The notes below the pieces were generated by a model. That model saw only the letters and a list, made by a program, of their open reading frames with translations. It did not search any database and was not told the DNA's origin. The translations under genes and the position numbers were made by a program. Shown piece after piece: positions 1 to 8,559 of a stretch of DNA of 64,000 nucleotides. Where the stretch lies: assembly GCF_002933855.1 (NCBI RefSeq), contig NZ_BFAQ01000008.1:171744-235743 (forward strand), given 5' to 3'. Source of the stretch: Vibrio penaeicida (GTDB taxonomy: Bacteria > Pseudomonadota > Gammaproteobacteria > Enterobacterales > Vibrionaceae). Position 1 is the first letter of the stretch; each line of letters starts with the position of its first letter.

Positions 1-1163
1 CTTTTTTTCCAGCTTTTATGCCATTCATCGAGCTGAGATACGGGCATTGGCCTGGCAATAAAGTACCCCTGTGCCAACCCCTTTTCCCCTGACAGGTCTT
101 GTAAACATGACCAAAGTGATTTGTCTTCGATTCCTTCAGCAACCGTATTGAAATTAAGCCGATCAGCAAGAAAGAGGCTGGCTTCTACAATCGCCCTCGA
201 AACGTGGCTGTTATTCACATTCTTAACGAAATCGACATCGAGTTTCAGCTCCGAAAAGGGCAGCTCTTCTAATAGCTTGAGAGAAGAATACCCTGTACCA
301 AAATCATCAACAGCAAGGGCTACCCCCTTCATGCAGATTCGAGTGGCGGAGGCGAGTGCTTTACCGAGGTTTTGTATAATATCGGACTCGGTAAGTTCAA
401 GGCGAATGGAAGAGGCAGACAAAGTTCTGTCGTCAATCAGTGTGAACAAACGATGGGTAAAGTCATCACTCATCAATTCATTGGCGGTTATATTAAATGC
501 AAATCGGCGAAATTCAGTTTTAGGCAAGTCCTGAATGGCTTGGTTTAAGGTTTGTAACGCGATGAGTTGCAACAACCCCAGTTCTTGTACTTTATCCAAG
601 AAGTAGTAGGGAGTGAGTACCCCAAATTCTGGGTGGTTCCATCGGATAAGCGTTTCACTTTCTAGCCATTCTCCGTTTTTGAAGCTTACTAACGGTTGGT
701 AGTAAAGCTCGAACTCATCATTTTCGATGCCATTAATAATCGACTGTTTTGTAACAGAAATAGATTCGGGAGCGGCTTTTGAGGTGCTTTGAACCGAAGT
801 ATTGAGCAGTAAAGAGAGCTTTTCAGATGTTACGGGTTTTTCCATCAAACCAATCAGATTTAATCCGTATTGATGGCACATCTTATCGGCGGAATTGACC
901 ACCATTTCATCTTGAGCACTTGAAATGATGATATCGCCTTGATAATTCTCCTCACCGAGCTCTTGAAGTAACTCAATGCCATCCATTGTTGGCATGTTCA
1001 AATCGCAAATCAGCAGATCTGGTTTGTGCTTTGCGATATAAACGAGAGCGTCTGTGCCGCAAGATACTGAAGAGATTTGGTTCAACCCGACTTTTTCCAA
1101 CTGTAAATGCAGAAATCTTCGTTGGAAATCGTGGTCTTCAATAATTAAAACGTGTCTATTCAT
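1..1163 (-). CDS. Response regulator with EAL phosphodiesterase domain (VieA-like), C-terminus cut by window edge
   Basis: I translated this partial gene directly; about 387 residues are visible. Residues 1-125 form a receiver domain with acidic residues near residue 10, phospho-acceptor D54 (ICDLNMP) and K109. From about residue 140 an EAL domain follows with recognisable motifs YYQPLV, FNIT, ELTES, DDFGTGYSS, LKLD, VAEGIE and QGYFIARPM. The signature itself reads ETL (residues 170-172) instead of EAL, but the metal-binding glutamate is kept, so c-di-GMP hydrolysis is plausible. It starts at ATG 1163, 14 bp after the upstream receiver gene, in an operon with a large hybrid kinase. The set matches Vibrio VieS/VieA/VieB in domain content. 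The stop codon, and any C-terminal HTH as in VieA, lies outside the window. Confidence 0.9.
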   Translation of the reverse strand, partial: MNRHVLIIEDHDFQRRFLHLQLEKVGLNQISSVSCGTDALVYIAKHKPDLLICDLNMPTMDGIELLQELGEENYQGDIIISSAQDEMVVNSADKMCHQYGLNLIGLMEKPVTSEKLSLLLNTSVQSTSKAAPESISVTKQSIINGIENDEFELYYQPLVSFKNGEWLESETLIRWNHPEFGVLTPYYFLDKVQELGLLQLIALQTLNQAIQDLPKTEFRRFAFNITANELMSDDFTHRLFTLIDDRTLSASSIRLELTESDIIQNLGKALASATRICMKGVALAVDDFGTGYSSLKLLEELPFSELKLDVDFVKNVNNSHVSRAIVEASLFLADRLNFNTVAEGIEDKSLWSCLQDLSGEKGLAQGYFIARPMPVSQLDEWHKSWKK

Positions 1164-1177
1164 TGCGACTCCGGAAG

Positions 1178-2470
1178 TTATGCAAGTTGAATACTTTGCT
1201 GTGTTTTAGATTGCTTCGCTGTAGCGCGCGTAACGACTGACCTTTTAAGAAAACATAAGATTTTCTCTCCGATATGGTTAATTCGGTCGTAAACCTTATT
1301 GAGTTCTGTGTCGTTTACGGATTGTTCCAACACATCAAGAAGAAACAAGTTTGCCAATGACGAATGTTCAAATAACGGTGAGCTAATTAAAGTATTTATC
1401 GGATGACTGATATTGTTGCCCAACTTGCATTCACACCATGCGGTGAAAAGCATTTCGTAGGTATTGGAAAAGCGATTGTTTGTTGGCAAGGGAATTGAAT
1501 TCCACGTTGCTTTAGGATTGCTGCAACCGTTTTTTGCTAATTGAGCGCAAAGCAAAAGCTTGTGCTCATCATCGATCCACAGATTTTTACTCAAATGTTG
1601 TCTTAGTCGGTGCAGTAGGTCGCTGCAAAGAAGATCCGGAACAATGAATGATGTCCATAAAAGGCTGGATATCGCGGACGGATCGTCGTTCCTTTCACTC
1701 AATATAGAATTGGTCAGTTCTTTACTTGCGCTTAGATCCCCCTTTGCAGTCAACAACGCTAACTTCAAAGGGTAGTAGTCAACGGGTCTACAATCCGTTC
1801 GTTGAACCAGAGTGTGTAATATCGATTCAGACTGAGAAATCTTTCCATTTTGCAATAGCAAAAAAGCGTATATGAGTCCGAGCTTGGTTGTTGGATGTGA
1901 TTTGAAGAATGCCTGAAGAACAATTAGGCGATGCTCTTGTGGAGCTTGGTTAAAGTGAGCAAACTGCTCAATGACATACATTGCCTTTTTAGGGGATGAC
2001 GTGGATTTTAGCGCGGTCATAAACCCATTAAGCCCAGCCTCTTGATAGGCATGAATAGCGTTTTTACTCAACTTTTGAAGGTTCAGATTGGATTGGATGC
2101 TCGACGAGAGTGTATCCATTCTTAAAGGTTTTATGATGTAGGCATTGGGGTTGTATGAAGAGAACCCTTGCACAACATTCATTGAGTTATCTGCGGTCGC
2201 AACAATCACAATGGTATCGTGAGCTCGAAGCTCTTGCAGATGTAGAGCTTGCAAAAGCTCTAACCCACTAGCGCCGTTGCCTAGGTTCTGGTCAATAATA
2301 ATGACATCGAAAATATGAGCTTTACATAAAGAGAGTGCACGATTCGCACTGGAACACATGAAAATGTTTTCTGCCAAAAAGCCGATATTTAGAATCATAA
2401 TTCGCGACGTATTTCGAATTAGCTCGCAATCGTCGACTAAGAGAATCTTTTTATTTTGAATGGTATTCAT
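1178..2470 (-). CDS. Receiver-domain regulator with long helical C-terminus (VieB-like)
   Basis: This 430-residue protein has an N-terminal receiver domain (about residues 7-125) with the D13/D14 acidic pair, phospho-acceptor D60 in VIIIDQNLG and K114 in YIIKP. The remaining 300 residues have no DNA-binding or GGDEF/EAL motif. They look all-helical, with TPR-like spacing and leucine-rich segments. In V. cholerae, VieB is a receiver protein with a TPR-like tail that modulates the kinase VieS; I infer a similar partner role here from operon position. It starts 8 bp after the stop of the hybrid kinase, so translational coupling is likely. The order here is kinase, receiver-TPR, EAL regulator, whereas the V. 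cholerae operon runs S-A-B. Confidence 0.8.
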   Translation of the reverse strand: MNTIQNKKILLVDDCELIRNTSRIMILNIGFLAENIFMCSSANRALSLCKAHIFDVIIIDQNLGNGASGLELLQALHLQELRAHDTIVIVATADNSMNVVQGFSSYNPNAYIIKPLRMDTLSSSIQSNLNLQKLSKNAIHAYQEAGLNGFMTALKSTSSPKKAMYVIEQFAHFNQAPQEHRLIVLQAFFKSHPTTKLGLIYAFLLLQNGKISQSESILHTLVQRTDCRPVDYYPLKLALLTAKGDLSASKELTNSILSERNDDPSAISSLLWTSFIVPDLLCSDLLHRLRQHLSKNLWIDDEHKLLLCAQLAKNGCSNPKATWNSIPLPTNNRFSNTYEMLFTAWCECKLGNNISHPINTLISSPLFEHSSLANLFLLDVLEQSVNDTELNKVYDRINHIGEKILCFLKRSVVTRATAKQSKTQQSIQLA

Positions 2471-2478
2471 GGGAGCTT

Positions 2479-5400
2479 TTATGAGTACTCAAATTGGTTA
2501 AGAGCGTTTGTAATGGCGATAACCTCTGTCTGCAGCATGTTGTATTTTTGGCTATCTTCGTGTGTGGCGGCATGTTCGAAATCGGCTAGCACATTAGATA
2601 GTGCATGACACTCCAGCATTCTTGCTGCGCCTTTCATTCTATGAGTCACTTGCTTTATTTCGTTGTGATTGTGGTTTTCCATTGCGGAGCTGAGCTCTAA
2701 CAAATCCTTGTTTTGGCTATCGATGAACTCTTTAACGATTTGCTTGGCAATACCCATGTCACCAAATATGTCGCAAACTTTCGTAATATCGATAAGAGGC
2801 GCTGTGAGTTGAGTTTTTGGTTCGGATGTTTCTGTGCTCGGAAATGCGTCACTTGAGATTGCTTCTTCATCAGAGAAATCTAAGAATCCAAAGTCCAATT
2901 CTGCGTTCTCTGACTCCTCCTGTGGTGATTCTTTAAGAGGTAATTCAGCAGGCAGCAAGCGAGCAATAGCTTCATCCATGATGGGCATTTTGGTCGGCTT
3001 AGAGAGGAAATCGTCCATTCCAAGGTCAAGACACTTTTCTCGCTCTCCCTGAATCGCGTTAGCTGTGAGAGCGATAATAGGTGTACGTTTTTGCTGGCTA
3101 TGAGATTCCAATTGTCTAATGGCATTGGTGAGGGCGTATCCGTCCATTTCAGGCATGTGACAATCTGTGATGATAAGACCGTAGTTGTTTTGCTGGAATG
3201 CACTAAGCGCTTCTTTACCATCAACAAAAATATCCGCGTGATACCCTAACTGCTTTAGCTGGCTAGCAATAACTTGACGATTTATTGGGTGATCTTCGGC
3301 TACGAGTATCAACCGGTTTGAATCAATAGCCTCTTCTCGTGTTTGCTTGGAGGTGCACCTAAGAGCATCGTGAACCACTTCATTAACTTCGTTGCGAATA
3401 GGCTGAGAGTTGATGCAATATTTGAGCTGAGAAGGGATGATTGGGTTTGAAGACAACAGCCAATGATCGTCTTTTGGGGTCGGTGAAAGCATGCCTTTCT
3501 CAGACAGGACCAAGCATTGAACAGAGCCGTGGTTCACCTTCCACCAATCAGCAGTCAGATCCAGGCGAGCATAATCCATTTCCGAAATGAACAGGAATTC
3601 GCACTGATGTTTACTGATTAAAAAATCTAATTTTTCTTTGCTTTCCGTTTCTCCAAAATCGGTTGATATCCCCCAATCTTGCAAGTATGCGCAAAGCACC
3701 TTTGATTGAAAGAAATCATTAATAATGAGCCCTTGTAGCGGCGCTTTATCCAAGTGCTCGGCTGTTTGAATGACTTCCACGGGCAGAATGATTTTGAATT
3801 GAGAGCCGTTGCTAACTTTACTACTTACTGCAATGTCGCCGCCCATTTGATTGATAAGCTGCTTACTGATGGTTAAACCAAGACCGGAGCCTCCAAATTT
3901 CCGTGTTGTACCTTCATCAGCTTGGACAAATGGTTGAAACAAGCCTTTGAGGTTTTCTTTTTCAATGCCTATTCCGCTGTCCGTCACTTTTATCATGAAC
4001 GATTGCTGATGAGCGGTTTCTTCGATCAGGCTAACGGATAAGTTAATCGTTCCGTGTTCGGTGAATTTTACAGCGTTATTGAGTAAGTTATTGAGCACCT
4101 GCCCTAAGCGAACTTCATCAATATTAACGGTGTGAGCAAGTTCTGGATCCAGCCACAAACCAAACTTGAGTCCTTTGGCGTGAGCATGTCTCGCTTGAAG
4201 TTGAGTAATCCGAATTATTAATGTTTCGAATACGCAGGGTTGAGGGCTTAACGTCAGCTTGCCCGCCTCAATTTTGGAGAAATCCAAAATGTCGTTCACG
4301 ATGTGCAATAAGTTATTGGCTGATTGCGAAAGGCTACCGTGAATTTTTTCTACTTCTTCGGCAACAGGGTATTGTTCGCAAAGCTCCAATAGGCTCACAA
4401 TTCCACCAATTGGGGTGCGGATTTCATGGCTCATGTTCGCTAAGAAGCGGGATTTGGCTTCGGTGGCTGAAATGGCTTTTTGCCTTGCTTCTCGTAATTC
4501 TTTTTGTTGTTGTTTGAGTTCGGTTATATCGGTTAGAACCGTATTCCAAATGTAGCTTTCATCAGTTTCAGTAATCTTGCTTTGGATGTGGAGCCATTTC
4601 TCTTTGTTATCGATAAGTAATCCGACATCCTGCGACATATAGCCTTCATCAATGGCTTGGCGTACCTTGTGAATCAATTCCCTTTTGTCCTTTTGCCTCA
4701 TTGGACTAAAGAAGGTTCGAGGGGAGTTCATAAGCTGGTCAGGCTCAATACCAATCAATTCGCAAATACCAGCACTCACAAATGTAAAGTGGATAGCATG
4801 AAGGTAATTCTTACTTTGTGTGTGTTGCAGTACGGCACCAATCACGTTGTCTGCAAGCTTTTGAACCCTTTGTTCGGCATCACGCGCCCGCTTTCTTGTT
4901 AGGTGCAGTTCGGTAATGTCATCGAGTATGGTTACAGTGCCATCAATCTGATGATCTGGGGTGACATAGGGGCATTTCCAGTAGGCGTAGTATTTTTCGA
5001 CACCATCAATAACCACTTCATTTTCTAGCCGAGGCAGAGAATAGCCACTCAAAATTAAGTTATCTTCGTCTTTATTGTTCACAAGAGACTCGGTTAAATA
5101 ATTGAGGTACTTAAGATCGCTCGCGGACTTATTGGTGCTTTGGATAATGCCATTTGCGTCGCGAACAACGATAGGGAAGGGAATAGCATCTAATAATGAG
5201 CGCTCGTAGTTGACGCGTTTTTGCAGTTCTTCCTCTGCTCTCTTTCTGTGGAAGACTTCTTTCTTTAGTTTCCAATTCCAGGCGATAAATAGCAAAATAA
5301 TAAAGCCAGCAATACCAGCAACGGTGAGAAATCCATAAACGACATCTTTACTGTTGATTCCAGTTTCGTAGTTCGCATTACGCCACTTTTTATGGATGTC

Positions 5401-6873
5401 TTGAATTCGCTGTGGAGGAATGGCGTTCAACGCTTTGTTGATAATGTTAATTAAGAGCTGCTGGTTTTTTTCAACTGAAAATGAAATGGGTACTTCAGCG
5501 TTTTTGTTCATCAGGCTAACGACTCGTAGCTGACCAGCATACTTGGATTGAAGTTTTGGGGAGGCAATGAAGAGAGACATCATTGCTTTATCGACCTCTT
5601 TATTATCAAGAGCTTCGAGAAGTTGATCGCTGTTGTCGTAAAGAGCGACTTTGCATGCGGCGCAATAATCTCGGATTTTGTCTATCCCCACAGTGTCTTT
5701 TACAGTACCGATAGTTGCGTTATCTAAGTCTGAAAAAATCAGGTCACTTCTGTAGTTTTCACTTCGACCAATGAGCACCCATGGCTCGCGCATATAGGGG
5801 GGTGAAAATAAATGATCGGCGTATTTGGCTTGTTCTGAAGAACTGGCAGCGTGGATAAGGGGCAACGTGTTGGAATGATGATAATCGTTTGAGTCGTTTT
5901 TGACGGATTCGAGACTTAAGTATTCTAATTTTAACCCTGTGAGTCGCGATATTTCTTGCAAGATCTCCGCTGAGATACCTTGATGACCATCGTTTGAATT
6001 AAAGAAATCGACAGGAGGCGTATTGCCTTTTGTGATGACTAATAATTGTGGGTTGTTACTTAACCATTTTTGCTCCGCTTCCGTGAGTGCGAGTGTGTCA
6101 TTTTTCACCAGTAAGAAACGTTCTTGTGTTTCATCTAGCCAATCTTTTAGAACACTGGAATAGCGTGCACTTCGTTTGAAGTTTGCAATGGCATTATTGA
6201 AATTATCAATCAGCTGGCTGTTGCCATTTCTCGCCGCCAGATAATGACTTTGAACTGGGAGATCGTCGAACAAGGAAATCGACAAAAAGTCAGCGTAGGG
6301 ACTCGATTGGAGTTGTTGGTACAGCATAAGACCATCACCTACCGTCGCGTAGGACACTTCCATTGCCACATTAAAAATGGCATCAGATACAGTTTCGGAT
6401 CTTATAAATTTCGCATTTGGGTATAACCCCTTAAGAAAGGCTTCCTCGTTAATATAAGATAAAGTGTGTGTATTTAACTCATGATGATACCCAATTTGTT
6501 CACGTGCTAACCCAATTTGTCTAGAAGATACTATGGGGTTTGAATACGAAAGCGACGTATCCTTGTAGTTTGTCCCCTGAGTTGTTATTGCATCGATGTG
6601 TTTGTTAACAAGCGCTTGTTGGAGTGCTTCCGAGGATTCGTATGCTATGAATTCTACGTTTCCAAGCATGTAGTCTTGGAATTCATGGATGATACTTGGC
6701 AAAAGACCTGTGATATTGCCATTTTGAACCAGCGAATAAGGAGAAAGATCATCACTGAGAAAACCAATATGAACGGTTTTTGTGTTTTTGTCTTCACCTG
6801 TTAGCTCTGCTTGTATGGTAAAGCTTACTGCAAACAAACAAATCATCGAGAGAACTTGGGTAATTGCTTTCAT
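2479..6873 (-). CDS. BvgS/VieS-type hybrid sensor histidine kinase with two periplasmic SBP-like domains
   Basis: This is a 1464-residue multi-domain kinase. A signal peptide (1-22) precedes two tandem bacterial solute-binding-like (SBP_bac_3) sensor domains (about 33-247 and 275-497). One transmembrane helix follows (about 511-532), then two PAS-like segments (about 553-655 and 670-790). The HisKA domain has H816 (NMSHEIRTP) and the HATPase has N-box LNNLLNNAVKF, DSGIGI and GGSGLGL. A degenerate receiver-like stretch (about 1045-1160) lacks a clear phospho-acceptor. A true receiver follows with D1237 (IITDCHMPEMDG), and the HPt domain carries H1411 (QVTHRMKGAARM). The architecture allows a His-Asp-His relay to the two receiver proteins downstream. 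The sensor domains suggest a small amino-acid-like or similar ligand, but none can be named. Confidence 0.92.
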   Translation of the reverse strand: MKAITQVLSMICLFAVSFTIQAELTGEDKNTKTVHIGFLSDDLSPYSLVQNGNITGLLPSIIHEFQDYMLGNVEFIAYESSEALQQALVNKHIDAITTQGTNYKDTSLSYSNPIVSSRQIGLAREQIGYHHELNTHTLSYINEEAFLKGLYPNAKFIRSETVSDAIFNVAMEVSYATVGDGLMLYQQLQSSPYADFLSISLFDDLPVQSHYLAARNGNSQLIDNFNNAIANFKRSARYSSVLKDWLDETQERFLLVKNDTLALTEAEQKWLSNNPQLLVITKGNTPPVDFFNSNDGHQGISAEILQEISRLTGLKLEYLSLESVKNDSNDYHHSNTLPLIHAASSSEQAKYADHLFSPPYMREPWVLIGRSENYRSDLIFSDLDNATIGTVKDTVGIDKIRDYCAACKVALYDNSDQLLEALDNKEVDKAMMSLFIASPKLQSKYAGQLRVVSLMNKNAEVPISFSVEKNQQLLINIINKALNAIPPQRIQDIHKKWRNANYETGINSKDVVYGFLTVAGIAGFIILLFIAWNWKLKKEVFHRKRAEEELQKRVNYERSLLDAIPFPIVVRDANGIIQSTNKSASDLKYLNYLTESLVNNKDEDNLILSGYSLPRLENEVVIDGVEKYYAYWKCPYVTPDHQIDGTVTILDDITELHLTRKRARDAEQRVQKLADNVIGAVLQHTQSKNYLHAIHFTFVSAGICELIGIEPDQLMNSPRTFFSPMRQKDKRELIHKVRQAIDEGYMSQDVGLLIDNKEKWLHIQSKITETDESYIWNTVLTDITELKQQQKELREARQKAISATEAKSRFLANMSHEIRTPIGGIVSLLELCEQYPVAEEVEKIHGSLSQSANNLLHIVNDILDFSKIEAGKLTLSPQPCVFETLIIRITQLQARHAHAKGLKFGLWLDPELAHTVNIDEVRLGQVLNNLLNNAVKFTEHGTINLSVSLIEETAHQQSFMIKVTDSGIGIEKENLKGLFQPFVQADEGTTRKFGGSGLGLTISKQLINQMGGDIAVSSKVSNGSQFKIILPVEVIQTAEHLDKAPLQGLIINDFFQSKVLCAYLQDWGISTDFGETESKEKLDFLISKHQCEFLFISEMDYARLDLTADWWKVNHGSVQCLVLSEKGMLSPTPKDDHWLLSSNPIIPSQLKYCINSQPIRNEVNEVVHDALRCTSKQTREEAIDSNRLILVAEDHPINRQVIASQLKQLGYHADIFVDGKEALSAFQQNNYGLIITDCHMPEMDGYALTNAIRQLESHSQQKRTPIIALTANAIQGEREKCLDLGMDDFLSKPTKMPIMDEAIARLLPAELPLKESPQEESENAELDFGFLDFSDEEAISSDAFPSTETSEPKTQLTAPLIDITKVCDIFGDMGIAKQIVKEFIDSQNKDLLELSSAMENHNHNEIKQVTHRMKGAARMLECHALSNVLADFEHAATHEDSQKYNMLQTEVIAITNALNQFEYS

Positions 6874-7306
6874 TTTAAAACTCAGTCATCGCAAGTTGTC
6901 AGATTTTAAGAAAAATGAAACAAGTTCGATATTTACCATGTTAAACAATGGAGTAGCTTTGTTTAATGCTGGGAGGAAATAATGGGAAATGCCGTGATAG
7001 TTGGCGAGCTGTTTAATGAGATAAGATCTAGATTTGATTTTTTAACTAAAAGCTCATTAAGGGGAGATGCATCTGGCGATGTTTTAAGGCGTTATCTTTG
7101 TTTGACTCTTTATGTTAATTAAAGAGCTCATAAAGTTTTGAGTTGTCTCAATTTTTAGTAAATGGCTCACAGTATCAAAATGGTTTTGTGACATTAAGCC
7201 AGAAAAACTTCTAAACGTTCCTTGTACTGTATAGCAAATGTTACTATTATTCTTATAAATTATTGTAGTTATATAGAAAAACGTTTCGCAATAAAGGTGA
7301 TGTTTC
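6874..7306. other. Intergenic region between divergent VieS-like kinase and small plus-strand genes
   Basis: This AT-rich gap of about 430 bp should hold the promoters for the leftward kinase operon and for one or two small rightward genes. It contains a 46-codon ORF with a strong ribosome binding site (annotated separately). The ORF on the minus strand at 7084-7326 has no ribosome site and overlaps a better candidate, so I do not call it. No operator could be named. Confidence 0.5.
6982..7122 (+). CDS. Possible small protein, 46 aa, unknown function
   Basis: ATG at 6982 is preceded by GGAGG (6972-6976) with a 5-nt spacer, an excellent ribosome binding site for so short an ORF. The 46-residue product starts MGNAVIVGELFNEIRSRFDF and ends in LTLYVN; it has no transmembrane helix and no motif I recognise. 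It lies divergent from the VieS-like kinase and upstream of a second small ORF. The evidence is the ribosome site plus plausible amino-acid composition only; conservation has not been checked. It could equally be a chance ORF in a leader region. Confidence 0.35.
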   Translation: MGNAVIVGELFNEIRSRFDFLTKSSLRGDASGDVLRRYLCLTLYVN

Positions 7307-7486
7307 GTGGAACCAACTATCTCCAATTTACGGCAAATTTTTCAAAATAAGGTCCATTCCGCTTCTGGCGTGCAATCTTCCGTTTCCGGTTCTGCGTCTA
7401 CCTTATCTGTTCTAACAAAAGAAGAGCTTTCAGAGCTTGAAAACCTCTGGGTCCAGCTTATTCTTTGGCAGAAAAAACAACATTAG
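7307..7486 (+). CDS. Small protein, 59 aa, unknown function (GTG start)
   Basis: This ORF begins at GTG 7307 with an AAGG ribosome site about 9 nt upstream and ends at TAG 7484-7486. The product has a Ser/Gly-rich middle and a compact amphipathic C-terminal helix (LTKEELSELENLWVQLIL) ending WQKKQH. The Leu/Trp-rich helix with charged partners looks like a protein-interaction segment and not random translation. Two terminator-like hairpins follow within 110 bp, which supports a short independent transcription unit. An overlapping ATG at 7300 in another frame gives only 16 codons. Function is unknown; it sits divergent from the VieSAB-like operon. Confidence 0.5.
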   Translation: MEPTISNLRQIFQNKVHSASGVQSSVSGSASTLSVLTKEELSELENLWVQLILWQKKQH

Positions 7487-7567
7487 ATGGCTTAATCTCG
7501 ATCTAATGCAATTTCACCCACCCATCGCTGGTGGTTTTTTGTGAAGAACATAAATTCATTCTCTTCT

Positions 7568-7594
7568 AAGCCCGCAACTGTTGCGGGCTTTTTC
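7568..7594 (+). terminator. Rho-independent terminator after the small-gene unit
   Basis: A perfect 10-bp stem AAGCCCGCAA/TTGCGGGCTT with a 3-nt loop (CTG) is followed by a T run. It lies 82 bp after the 59-aa ORF; a weaker CACC/GGTG hairpin with T6 precedes it at about 7512-7536. Confidence 0.85.
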
Positions 7595-7638
7595 ATTTTA
7601 TTCGTGTTTCATTCGAAGGAGGTTTTGTGATTATTGGT

Positions 7639-7659
7639 AATTGTTATAATATAACAATT
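7639..7659. promoter_or_regulatory. Perfect 21-bp palindrome upstream of ribA-type gene
   Basis: Two perfect 10-bp arms (AATTGTTATA and TATAACAATT) flank a single central A. It sits 128 bp before the ATG of the GTP cyclohydrolase gene and shortly after the preceding terminator, which suits a dimeric regulator operator in the promoter region. I do not recognise the factor; the AT-rich sequence could also be a fortuitous cruciform. Confidence 0.4.
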
Positions 7660-7786
7660 CATAATCGGGGAGATAGGGAGTGATCGGTTGATTATCATAT
7701 CTCGTATCCCCATCTAGTAGTCAGAATGCCTCTGTCATACAATATAGAGAGCGAATATAAGAATGTGCAGAGCACATTCATCATAA

Positions 7787-8395
7787 ATGGGAAGAGTTAT
7801 GGCGGAAGTACGAGCCAGAGTAGAGTTAAAAGTTGGTTCTAAAAGTCACATTGATGCAGAATTATTGTCTTTTCACGGATTAGAAACAGATAAAGAACAT
7901 GTCGCGATTGTTTTTAAATCAGCAGATCAGGATAGCAAAGCACCACTGGTTAGGATGCACTCTGAGTGTCTAACTGGAGATGTTTTTCACTCGTCACGTT
8001 GTGACTGTGGAGAACAGCTAGATGAAACCATTGAAAAAATGGGTGAGCTAGGCGGCATCATTCTTTATTTGCGTCAAGAGGGGCGTGGCATTGGCTTGTA
8101 CAACAAAATTGATGCTTATCGTTTACAAAGTGAAGGTATGAACACGTATGAAGCAAACAATCATTTAGGTTTTGGTGATGATCTTCGAGATTTCACAGAA
8201 GCCGCTCAAATGCTTGATGCATTAGACGTTAAAAAGATTCGCCTGATCACCAATAATCCTAAGAAGATAAAAGAGCTGCAAGATCATGATATCGAGATAG
8301 AGGAAGTGGTAAACACTCATGCTCATATCAAACATGGAAACGAGAGCTATTTGAAAGCAAAAGTCTCGCATGGTAAGCACTTACTTGATTTGTGA
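7787..8395 (+). CDS. ribA: GTP cyclohydrolase II family protein (riboflavin biosynthesis)
   Basis: This 202-residue protein matches GTP cyclohydrolase II, which opens GTP to 2,5-diamino-6-ribosylamino-pyrimidinone 5'-phosphate, the first step of riboflavin synthesis. The zinc ligands C61, C72 and C74 have the family spacing (C-x10-C-x-C, in [17 protein letters not shown]). The catalytic loop RQEGRGIGL and the LITNNPKK segment are present. Length is close to E. coli RibA (196 aa), but the region near the C-terminus has [13 protein letters not shown] where E. coli has GRNPNNEHYL, so this may be a second, paralogous copy. An alternative ATG at 7799 is possible. It appears monocistronic, with its own terminator. 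Confidence 0.85.
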   Translation: MGRVMAEVRARVELKVGSKSHIDAELLSFHGLETDKEHVAIVFKSADQDSKAPLVRMHSECLTGDVFHSSRCDCGEQLDETIEKMGELGGIILYLRQEGRGIGLYNKIDAYRLQSEGMNTYEANNHLGFGDDLRDFTEAAQMLDALDVKKIRLITNNPKKIKELQDHDIEIEEVVNTHAHIKHGNESYLKAKVSHGKHLLDL

Positions 8396-8418
8396 TAGAT
8401 CTATTATTTGTTTGAAAT

Positions 8419-8444
8419 AAACCCCACAGATGTGGGGTTTTTTC
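8419..8444 (+). terminator. Rho-independent terminator of ribA-type gene
   Basis: AACCCCACA and TGTGGGGTT form the stem around a 2-nt core and are followed directly by a T run, 23 bp after the stop codon. Confidence 0.85.
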
Positions 8445-8496
8445 GTTTTTGTCGCTTGAAATTAAAGTGTAAGTTTGTATGATCGAAATCTAGGTG

Positions 8497-8516
8497 CAAA
8501 TGATAATAATTAGCAC
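8497..8516 (+). promoter_or_regulatory. Probable Fur box in front of imelysin operon
   Basis: The stretch reads AAATGATAATAATTAGCA, close to the Fur consensus of repeated GATAAT/ATTATC hexamers. It lies about 45-60 bp before the imelysin start, where a promoter-overlapping operator would be expected, and the downstream genes are of an iron-regulated type. Confidence 0.55.
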
Positions 8517-8559
8517 TACAAATTACATATAACAATTTTGCTCAACAAGGACGATTTCC

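Noticed and set aside
121..534. 137-aa plus-strand ORF in the left end
   Set aside because: It lies entirely within the EAL response-regulator gene on the minus strand and has no ribosome site; a shadow reading frame.
7084..7326. 80-aa minus-strand ORF
   Set aside because: No ribosome site; it overlaps the promoter region and start of a better plus-strand candidate at 7307.
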